DNA from: an uncultured Lachnospiraceae bacterium
GTDB lineage: Bacteria; Bacillota; Clostridia; Lachnospirales; Lachnospiraceae
Reading direction: 5' to 3'
Length of the DNA stretch: 21,135 nucleotides
NCBI GenBank assembly: GCA_910586615.1
Contig: CAJUJP010000056.1
Span: forward strand, 1-21,135
Below, one piece after another: positions 5,635-11,622 of the stretch. Each line of letters begins with the position of its first letter. Within the stretch, counting starts at the first letter, position 1. The notes beneath the pieces were generated by a model. The model worked only from the letters and a program-made list of their open reading frames with translations, was not told the origin of the DNA and did no database searches. The position numbers were made by a program, and so were the translations under genes.

Positions 5635-7593
5635 CTATCTCTCGATAATCGTTCCGTCCCTGTATGCCTGCAGAAGTTCCTCAAGCTGGTGTATGCTCTC
5701 CCTCAGTTCTGCACCGATATCAGTATCCGCGATCTTCTGGCGCATACTGCTGGTCTCAAGGATCACGGAGTCCGAGAAGATGTCCGACTCGTGCAGGATT
5801 GCCGCCTCCGTGGATTCAAAGGGTTCATGGGCCACCAGCCGCATACCGTGGGAATTCACCACCAGCGTGTATCCTGCGATGCCGGTCTTGTCCTGATAAG
5901 CCTTGGAAAAACCGCCGTCGATAATCAGAAGCTTGCCGCCGCATTTAATCGGCGATTCACCTTTCTTGCGCTCCACCGGCACATGTCCGTTAACGATATG
6001 GGAATTGTCCTTATCCAGCCCAAACTCCCAGAGGATCTTCTCGATCACCACCTCATTGTCCAGCAGCCTGTAATAGCTGTTTTTCGTCTCAACATGTGTC
6101 TCCTTGTCTTCCAGAAAATACCGTTCAAAAGTCGCCATCTTATCCTTGCCAAACACCGGCGAATTGGGTCCCGCCCAAATATACCAGATAATATCCTGCC
6201 CTTTCAGCTTCTCTTTCAGATTGTTATCCGCATAGTAGCCTTTCCTCGCATAATGCTCTAGCACATCATACAGGGCCTTGCCGCTGTACTCCTCACCGTA
6301 CACATTCACTTTGCTGAAATTGCCTTTTTCATCCATGGGCACACAGCCATGATAAAGAAGATTGGAATTATGTACCTTGTACAGCCCTCCTTTGGAAAAA
6401 AGAAACCTGACATGCTTTTGCAGCTTCTCACATTTCACAAAGCCCTGCCGCAGCCGCTCCATGACCTGCTCCTCCGCGGGAGTCAGTTCATACGGCCTGT
6501 CCCGGTTGACCGTAGGAAAATCCACGTCCTTCATGGCATAGGAAACGCCGTCAATGACCAGTGCCTTGTTTTCATAATCAATCTTATCAAGCAGCAGTCT
6601 GTCCTGCATCTCGAACTCCGGCCTGCGCTTGATCAACTGGCCTTCCAGCTTAAACTGCAGTATGGCAATTGCCTTGTGCATCATCATGTCCAGACTCAGA
6701 TCCTTTGTATCATAATCTGTGTTGAATTTAATGGCAAAGGCGCTGCAGTCGGTATCTTTATAGGCATCCAGCGCAAACGTGGCAAGGGGAATCAGATTGA
6801 CACCGTACCCCTCCTCCAAAGTGTCCAGATTGCCGTAGCGCGCCGCCATCCTGACTACATTTGCAATACATGCAAGATGCCCGCTGGCCGCTCCCATCCA
6901 CACAATATCATGATTGCCCCACTGCACGTCCACAGAATGATATGCGCAGAGCGTATCCATAATGACATGAGGACCCGGCCCTCTGTCATAAATATCCCCT
7001 ACAATATGCAGATGATCAATGACAAGCCGCTGGATCAGATGGCTGAGTGCAATGATAAACTCCTGCGCTCTGCCAATCCGTATAATTGTATGAATAATTT
7101 CATTATAATACGCTTCTTTGTCCTGTATTTCCGCTTTCTCTGTAATCAGTTCTTCTATAATATAGGAAAAATCCGGCGGCAGAGCCTTCCGCACCTTGGA
7201 ACGGGTATATTTGGAAGAAACCCTCTTGGTGATCTGCACAAGCCTGTGCAGTGTGATCTTATACCAGTCCTCGATAGAATTTTCATCCTCTTCACGCAGA
7301 ATCAGATCCAGCTTCTCCCTGGGATAATAGATCAACGTTGCCAGACTCTTCTTATCCCTGATACTGAGCGTATTGCCGAACTCCTCATCTATGGTCCGCC
7401 GCACAGAACCTGAGCCGTTCTTCAGAATATGATTGAACTGCTCATACTCTCCGTGGATATCTGTCATGAAATGCTCCGTTCCCTTGGGCAGATTCAGGAT
7501 CGCCTGCAGATTGATAATCTCCGTAGAAGCCGCCGCAATGGTCGGATATTGTTTGGATAGGCTCTTCAGATATCTTAACTCTAAATCATCCAT
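5635..7593 (-). CDS. fbp: Class III fructose-1,6-bisphosphatase
   Basis: A 652-residue cytoplasmic enzyme that hydrolyses fructose 1,6-bisphosphate to fructose 6-phosphate in gluconeogenesis. It belongs to the Firmicutes class III family (B. subtilis Fbp, about 670 residues), unrelated to the FBPases of animals or GlpX. The metallophosphatase motifs are intact: DIHGE at residues 45-49, GDIYDRG at 199-205 and GNHD at 226-229. So are the family blocks NLPKGTEHF near 35 and DGGFSKAYQ toward the C-terminus. I start it at the ATG at 7593, with AGGAG 10 bases upstream. A second ATG at 7611 overlaps the dapB stop as ATGA and would add 6 residues; either way it is translationally coupled to dapB. It ends at a hairpin shared with the lipoprotein gene. 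Confidence 0.97.
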   Translation of the reverse strand: MDDLELRYLKSLSKQYPTIAAASTEIINLQAILNLPKGTEHFMTDIHGEYEQFNHILKNGSGSVRRTIDEEFGNTLSIRDKKSLATLIYYPREKLDLILREEDENSIEDWYKITLHRLVQITKRVSSKYTRSKVRKALPPDFSYIIEELITEKAEIQDKEAYYNEIIHTIIRIGRAQEFIIALSHLIQRLVIDHLHIVGDIYDRGPGPHVIMDTLCAYHSVDVQWGNHDIVWMGAASGHLACIANVVRMAARYGNLDTLEEGYGVNLIPLATFALDAYKDTDCSAFAIKFNTDYDTKDLSLDMMMHKAIAILQFKLEGQLIKRRPEFEMQDRLLLDKIDYENKALVIDGVSYAMKDVDFPTVNRDRPYELTPAEEQVMERLRQGFVKCEKLQKHVRFLFSKGGLYKVHNSNLLYHGCVPMDEKGNFSKVNVYGEEYSGKALYDVLEHYARKGYYADNNLKEKLKGQDIIWYIWAGPNSPVFGKDKMATFERYFLEDKETHVETKNSYYRLLDNEVVIEKILWEFGLDKDNSHIVNGHVPVERKKGESPIKCGGKLLIIDGGFSKAYQDKTGIAGYTLVVNSHGMRLVAHEPFESTEAAILHESDIFSDSVILETSSMRQKIADTDIGAELRESIHQLEELLQAYRDGTIIER

Positions 7594-7607
7594 GAAATTC
7601 TCTCTCC

Positions 7608-8366
7608 TCATCCCTCTATGACATCGCTCATATCGTACATTCCCGCTGGTTTTCCCGCCAGAAACTTGGCCGCCTGGATAGCGCCTTTGCCGAATACCGC
7701 CTTGGAGTAAGCCCGGTGGGAAAATGTCACCACCTCATCCGCCCCGGCAAAAATCACATCGTGGTCGCCCACAATCGTACCACCTCTCACCGCACTGATG
7801 CCGATCTCCTTCTTCTTTCTCTTCTCTCTCACCTGGCTTCTGTCATAGACATAATCACAGGTACCGCCCAGTTCCTCGTTGATGGAATCCGCCAGTGCAA
7901 GCGCCGTCCCGCTGGGTGCATCCAGCTTCTGGCTGTGGTGCTTCTCCACGATCTCAATGTCAAATCCCGCCGGTGCCAGAGTGGAGGCAGCTTCCTTCAG
8001 CAGCTTCAGAAGCATGTTGATCCCCAGAGACATATTCGCCGATTTCAAGACTGCCGTCTTCTTTGCCGTCTCCTGCACCATGGCAAGCTGCTCCTCCGAC
8101 AATCCGGTGGTGCACAGCACACAGGGAAGCTGTTTCCCGGCACAGTATGCCAGCAGTCCGTCCACCGCCGACGCCACACTGAAGTCTATTACCGCGTCTG
8201 CCTCCACATCACATTCTTCAATCTTGCAAAATACCGGATAAGGATTTCTTCCGTCATCGAAAGCGTCCACACCTGCCACGATTTCGATCTCGTCATCCGC
8301 CGCGATCAGCCCTGAAATCGTCTGCCCCATCTTGCCGTTACAGCCATGCATAATTACTCTTGTCAT
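7608..8366 (-). CDS. dapB: 4-hydroxy-tetrahydrodipicolinate reductase
   Basis: A 252-residue NAD(P)H-dependent reductase that acts on the DapA product to give tetrahydrodipicolinate for lysine and peptidoglycan diaminopimelate. The nucleotide-binding GCNGKMG loop is at residues 8-14, and the catalytic block EKHHSQKLDAPSGTA at 141-155 holds the active His pair, the Lys and the substrate-binding SGT. The length fits short Firmicutes DapB. Start at 8366 has GGAGA 4 bases upstream; an 18-residue extension to 8420 looks like leader sequence. It follows dapA on the same strand after 266 bp containing two hairpins, and its TGA overlaps an ATG of fbp. Confidence 0.97.
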   Translation of the reverse strand: MTRVIMHGCNGKMGQTISGLIAADDEIEIVAGVDAFDDGRNPYPVFCKIEECDVEADAVIDFSVASAVDGLLAYCAGKQLPCVLCTTGLSEEQLAMVQETAKKTAVLKSANMSLGINMLLKLLKEAASTLAPAGFDIEIVEKHHSQKLDAPSGTALALADSINEELGGTCDYVYDRSQVREKRKKKEIGISAVRGGTIVGDHDVIFAGADEVVTFSHRAYSKAVFGKGAIQAAKFLAGKPAGMYDMSDVIEG

Positions 8367-8496
8367 TTTCTCTCCATTTCTGTGCTGCTTCTGCCCCGGC
8401 TCCTGCCGGACCGCACACACCTTTTTGTTCCGTTAACCTGATATCAGCATAACACTTTTTCCCGATATCTGCCACCTGTACCCCCAAAAGCTCAGA

Positions 8497-8518
8497 CAGT
8501 AACCCTCCGTCGTTACTG
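8497..8518 (-). repeat. CAGTAAC/GTTACTG hairpin with ACGGAG loop, copy 2
   Basis: Perfect 7-bp arms at 8497-8503 and 8512-8518; the minus-strand loop contains ACGGAG, as in the hairpin at 2786-2809. It lies in the dapA-dapB gap, 130 nt before the dapB start. Confidence 0.5.
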
Positions 8519-8535
8519 TTGCGCATATTCTAAAT

Positions 8536-8572
8536 GTGTCTGCCACAGGTGATTTTCACCCGCGGCAGACAC
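8536..8572 (-). terminator. Strong hairpin after dapA (possible weak terminator)
   Basis: GTGTCTGCC (8536-8544) pairs with GGCAGACAC (8564-8572), and an inner GGTG/CACC pair extends the stem. It lies 61 nt past the dapA stop. On the minus strand only ATTTAG follows, so it may be a partial terminator or an RNA-processing or stability hairpin within a dapA-dapB-fbp transcript. Confidence 0.5.
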
Positions 8573-8632
8573 GTTTTATCCATTACATATTGCTTTCCGC
8601 ATCTTTTCGTCTTCTTTACAAAAAGCATCTCC

Positions 8633-9517
8633 TTACAGAAGACCATAATTCTTAAGCGCAGTCTTCAAAGTCTCCACATTCTTCGGCTCCATCTCCGACA
8701 ACGGCATATGCAGCGGCCCTACGCCTTTTCCCATCAGGTTCAAAGCCGTCTTGACAGGAATCGGGTTTACCTCACAGAACAATGCGTCGCACAATTCAAT
8801 GGCACGAAGCTGCTCTTTCATACTGCCTTCCACATCACCGTCAAAGAACTTCTGGCAGATATTGTGTACCTGTGCAGGCGCCACATTGGAAAGTACAGAA
8901 ATCACGCCTTTCCCGCCCATTGATAAAAGGGGTACTACCTGATCGTCGTTGCCGGAATACAGATCCAGCCTGCCGTCTGCCAGGGCCATCAGTTTTACCA
9001 CCTGTGAAATGTTACCGCTGGCTTCCTTGATTCCTACAATGTTGCTTACTTCCGTACATAATCTCACCACCGTCTGGGGCTGAAGGTTGCAGCCTGTTCT
9101 GCCTGGTACATTATATAGAATAACGGGCAGTTTCACGGAATCCGCAATCTGTTTAAAATGCTCAAACAACCCGTTCTGCGTAGCCTTGTTATAATAAGGC
9201 GTCACCACCAGAAGGCCGTCCACACCATACTTCTCTGCTTCTGTAGACAGATAGACCGCCGTCTTCGTGCAGTTAGAACCGGTGCCTGCAACCACAGGAA
9301 CTCTGCCCCGTACCTTCTCCGCACAGAATCTGATCAGATCCAGATGTTCCTCATGGGTCAGCGTGGAAGCCTCCCCTGTCGTTCCGCAGACGATGATTGC
9401 GTCTGTACCGCCTGCGATCTGCTCCTCCACCAGTTCTTCAAATTTCTCGTAATTGATACTTCCGTCCTCATGAAACGGCGTGACAATCGCCACACCTGCG
9501 CCCTTAAAAATCGCCAT
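8633..9517 (-). CDS. dapA: 4-hydroxy-tetrahydrodipicolinate synthase
   Basis: A 294-residue TIM-barrel class I aldolase that condenses pyruvate with aspartate semialdehyde, the first committed step to lysine and diaminopimelate. The Schiff-base Lys is K164 in GIKEASG; the catalytic triad partners are Thr46/47 in CGTTGE and Tyr135 in YNVPGRT, with Arg140 for substrate carboxylate. The length is typical. The start at 9517 (MAIFKGAGVAIVTPF) is the conserved family start, although its ribosome site, AGGCAGGG, is weak. Expression is controlled by a lysine riboswitch and intrinsic terminator in the 5' leader; dapB and fbp follow on the same strand. Confidence 0.98.
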   Translation of the reverse strand: MAIFKGAGVAIVTPFHEDGSINYEKFEELVEEQIAGGTDAIIVCGTTGEASTLTHEEHLDLIRFCAEKVRGRVPVVAGTGSNCTKTAVYLSTEAEKYGVDGLLVVTPYYNKATQNGLFEHFKQIADSVKLPVILYNVPGRTGCNLQPQTVVRLCTEVSNIVGIKEASGNISQVVKLMALADGRLDLYSGNDDQVVPLLSMGGKGVISVLSNVAPAQVHNICQKFFDGDVEGSMKEQLRAIELCDALFCEVNPIPVKTALNLMGKGVGPLHMPLSEMEPKNVETLKTALKNYGLL

Positions 9518-9545
9518 ACATTACCCTGCCTTTCTAAAAGTAATT

Positions 9546-9570
9546 TGCTTCGCAGCCTCGTAAAATCCGA
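9546..9570 (-). repeat. Dispersed repeat, copy A (dapA leader)
   Basis: Plus-strand TGCTTCGCAGCCTCGT (9546-9561) followed by AATCCGA (9564-9570). The same 16-mer and 7-mer occur at 15046-15069 in front of mgtE, one base closer together. The copy lies between the L-box terminator and the dapA start. Confidence 0.7.
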
Positions 9571-9596
9571 TTCCCTTATAGTACCTGCGTATTAAC

Positions 9597-9624
9597 AAAA
9601 AGCTGACCACACAGGGTCAGCTTT
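9597..9624 (-). terminator. Riboswitch expression-platform terminator
   Basis: On the minus strand AAAGCTGACC (9624-9615), a 6-base loop and GGTCAGCTTT (9608-9599) run into TTTTT G TT. This is a textbook intrinsic terminator placed 16 nt after the L-box aptamer and 80 nt before dapA. Lysine binding should favour it. Confidence 0.93.
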
Positions 9625-9639
9625 AGCTCTAACTTACAT

Positions 9640-9806
9640 GATAGCTCCCCATCGCTCCGATGACAGTCATACAGTTCTTAACTGTATGCCCAAGGCGAGA
9701 ACCTGCAGGTCATTCTCCCTTTCGGCATCTTCCCCTTTCGGAATCCTTCCCCTGTGCCTGCCACATCCGAATTCTTACTATTGAAAAACGCAACCTCTAT
9801 CTTTTC
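9640..9806 (-). ncRNA. Lysine riboswitch (L box) upstream of dapA
   Basis: Read on the minus strand, this leader carries the conserved L-box blocks in order. AGATAGAGGTTGCG (9802-9789) is followed by AGTAAG, a GAAAGGGGAAGATGCCGAAA block, and a perfect 9-bp hairpin (9668-9688, P4-like). Then come ACTGTCAT and the P5-like CATCG/CGATG hairpin, and finally GGAGCTATC, which closes helix P1 with GATAG. These match the lysC L box of B. subtilis that I remember. The aptamer binds L-lysine; with the adjoining terminator it should switch off dapA transcription when lysine is plentiful. Confidence 0.94.
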
Positions 9807-9824
9807 CGTTTATTGTTTGAAATT

Positions 9825-9853
9825 ATCATAGCACCATGACTTTTGTCTGTCAA
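9825..9853 (-). promoter_or_regulatory. Promoter of the L box-dapA unit
   Basis: TTGACA (9853-9848), a 17-base spacer and TATGAT (9830-9825) on the minus strand, followed about 18 nt later by the start of the aptamer. The -35 box is inside a 14-bp palindrome, GTCTGT-CA-ACAGAC (9845-9858), which could be coincidence or an operator. Confidence 0.9.
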
Positions 9854-9876
9854 CAGACTTTTCGCCTGCTTTCGAC

Positions 9877-9909
9877 ATTGTGCTCTATCTGCCGGGTACA
9901 TGGCACAAT
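9877..9909 (-). terminator. Possible 3' hairpin of the corrinoid adenosyltransferase-like gene
   Basis: ATTGTGC (9877-9883) and GCACAAT (9903-9909) are perfect 7-bp arms 20 nt after the gene's stop codon. The loop is 19 bases and no T tract follows, so confidence as a terminator is low. Confidence 0.35.
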
Positions 9910-9930
9910 CTGCACAGTCATCCCGCGCAT

Positions 9931-10431
9931 CTATTCCCAGATCTTAAACTGCATCGTTTCTACCTTCGTCACTTCGTCTGCCAGAATGCACACTTCATCG
10001 TTCAGCGTAATGCCGGTCATGATGATATCCATCTCCTCCGGCTTCGACGCCAGTAAAGTCTTCAATTCTTCCACCGTAATAATTCCGTTGTCAATCAGTC
10101 CAAGCACTTCGTCCATGATCAGCAGCGAACACTCACACGTATTCATCACCTTCTTGGCAAAGTTAAGACCGTTTCTGATGTTCTGGCACTCTTCTGCTTT
10201 GTGCTCCTGCGACAGATTCACAAAGTCCTCTTCAGATTTCTCAAAACGGAAGATCTTGATCTCCGGTTCCAGGCGCTTCACAAATTCCGATTCTGCCAGG
10301 CCTCTTCCTTTCAGAAACTGGATAATGACCACATACTCCCCTTTACATGCCGTCTGTACAGCCCGGCCCAGCGCTGCCGGAGACTTTCCATGACCTTCTC
10401 CACTATAGATCTGAATCATGCCCTTTTTCAT
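9931..10431 (-). CDS. Divergent CobA/BtuR-type corrinoid adenosyltransferase-family ATPase
   Basis: A 166-residue protein with the plan of the CobA/CobO/BtuR family, which moves adenosine from ATP to cob(I)alamin or cob(I)yrinic acid diamide. The N-terminus MIQIYSGEGHGKSPAALGRAVQ has the family P-loop at residues 11-17 (GEGHGKS), and VVIIQFLKG and SLLIMDEVLGLIDNGII follow the family strands, the latter with the Walker B-like Asp-Glu. It departs from the standard enzyme: Ser-Pro replaces the usual Thr-Thr after the P-loop Lys, the TGR segment near the C-terminus reads TGITLNDE, and the family's C-terminal basic tail is missing. It may be a specialised or non-canonical member. ATG at 10431 has GAGG 8 bases upstream. 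No other cobalamin gene is nearby; it has its own consensus promoter. Confidence 0.8.
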   Translation of the reverse strand: MKKGMIQIYSGEGHGKSPAALGRAVQTACKGEYVVIIQFLKGRGLAESEFVKRLEPEIKIFRFEKSEEDFVNLSQEHKAEECQNIRNGLNFAKKVMNTCECSLLIMDEVLGLIDNGIITVEELKTLLASKPEEMDIIMTGITLNDEVCILADEVTKVETMQFKIWE

Positions 10432-10522
10432 ATTGATATCCTCACTATTTCCCGATCGTATATTTTATCAGAACATACTCTTCTCAAACACAACGGGCAG
10501 CGCCCGTTTACTATATTCGCCT

Positions 10523-10551
10523 ATCATAACACAATCGGAATTTTCGTGCAA
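10523..10551 (-). promoter_or_regulatory. Promoter of the corrinoid adenosyltransferase-like gene
   Basis: TTGCAC (10551-10546), a 17-base spacer and TATGAT (10528-10523) on the minus strand, leaving a leader of about 85 nt. An ACGGGC/GCCCGT hairpin (10493-10507) lies early in that leader. Confidence 0.8.
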
Positions 10552-10623
10552 CTTTTTTCTTTGCGCCGTCCTGTTTTCTCCCGGTTTCCCTCTATTTTAC
10601 GCCCTGTTACCAGGCTGACGGTT

Positions 10624-11256
10624 CTACTCTTCTTCCACCATTTCCAGCTTGCTGACGGACACCTCGTAAGCCACTCTTCTTTCAAGCTGGTCCTCGGATA
10701 ACTTTTTCATATATTCCCTGCTCTGAATCCTGCCCCAGATGGCACACCGGCTGCCCACCTCAAAGCTGCTCGCAAATCTTGCGTTGCGTCCCCAGCAGAT
10801 ACACGGTATGTAATCGGATTTGCCGTAGGGTCTGTTGACAGCCAGAAGCAGATCGGCGATCTCTCTTCCCAGCGGCGTTTTGCGGTAAACAGGTTCCTTG
10901 CAGATATAGCCGTCCAGAAAAATCTGGTTGGTCTTTGCGCTCTCACTGATGTCTTCCACAAACTCTATTTCTCTTGCAAACACGGACAGGACAAGCCTGT
11001 TCTTCCTCTCTTCATGTCTGTTGTATGAGCGGAACTGTCCCGTGATGCATATTTTCATCCCCTTGTAGTCCTCACCTACGTCAAGAAGCCTCTCCGATAC
11101 CATTACCGGAATAATATCCGTGGAGTCGCTGAGACGGTCCACACTGATATCCACCATATAAAAGCCCTCTCCGAAAATCTCGTGGCTGAAAGAAAAATCG
11201 CTCACGATTTCCCCCATGATCGCCACCTGGTTGTTTTCAATAACCTTATCTGTCAT
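10624..11256 (-). CDS. Tandem OB-fold single-stranded DNA-binding-like protein
   Basis: A 210-residue protein made of two SSB-like OB folds. The second (about residues 108-205) is clear: IFLDGYICKEPVYRKTPLGREIADLLLAVNR, then IPCICWGRNARFASSFEVGS and IWGRIQSREY match the SSB core (PxxRxTPxG, AVNR, CxxWGxxA, GRxQxRxY). The first (about 8-105) has the same strand order, with MGEIVSDFSFSHEIFGEGFYMVDISVDR and ICITGQFRSYN, but is more diverged. There is no acidic DDDIPF-type tail; the protein ends in MVEEE. The likely role is ssDNA binding in replication, repair or plasmid-like processes, separate from the housekeeping SSB, which is not here. Start at 11256 has AAGGGAG 6 bases upstream. It lies 192 bp upstream of the corrinoid-type gene on the same strand. 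Confidence 0.85.
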   Translation of the reverse strand: MTDKVIENNQVAIMGEIVSDFSFSHEIFGEGFYMVDISVDRLSDSTDIIPVMVSERLLDVGEDYKGMKICITGQFRSYNRHEERKNRLVLSVFAREIEFVEDISESAKTNQIFLDGYICKEPVYRKTPLGREIADLLLAVNRPYGKSDYIPCICWGRNARFASSFEVGSRCAIWGRIQSREYMKKLSEDQLERRVAYEVSVSKLEMVEEE

Positions 11257-11622
11257 GTTTTTCTCCCTTCTACACTTATGGAATTACAGGAATTCCTTTT
11301 TGTATTGTACTATCAATATATCGGATAGCGAAGCAAAATAGAACTGTTAATGGTCGCGGAATTGTGCAGAACTGTCGTAATCAGAGGATTTCGCAATACT
11401 GTATATCTCCGGCTGAAAGACTAAAATCCATTTTCCCCTTCAAAGTGGAAATAAACTTTTCATTTCAACGTTACTATCTCTGGTTTACCACATTTCGCAA
11501 AAGCTTGCAAGAACAAGACTCAAGTGATATAATTATTCAGTTTTGTGAGAAAAGAAGATATGTTATGATTGTAGTTTCCGCGGGGACATTTTTCCTGCGG
11601 CGTAAGAAAGGCATGGTAGAAC
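11257..11622. promoter_or_regulatory. Divergent intergenic region between the OB-fold gene and typA
   Basis: This 366-bp stretch has no gene. For typA it holds TTGCAA (11505-11510), a 17-base spacer and TATAAT (11528-11533), a near-consensus promoter. A second candidate is TTTTGT with TATGAT 17 bases apart, close to 11541-11569. The typA leader has a short CCGC/GCGG hairpin around 11579-11600. A reduced copy of the dispersed repeat (TCGGAT then GCGAAGCAAA) lies at 11321-11337, in the likely promoter area of the OB-fold gene. No further structure was recognised at 11340-11500. Confidence 0.7.

Noticed and set aside
6349..7413. A 354-codon open frame on the plus strand opposite fbp
   Set aside because: It is a shadow of the well-supported fbp gene, with no ribosome site and a composition typical of antisense frames.
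8338..8526. A 62-codon minus-strand frame overlapping the dapB start
   Set aside because: It covers leader sequence and a hairpin, with no family match or ribosome site.
11280..11300. GGAATT/AATTCC hairpin followed by five T residues
   Set aside because: The 6-bp AT-rich stem is weak and no plus-strand gene precedes it; it lies in the leader area of the OB-fold gene.
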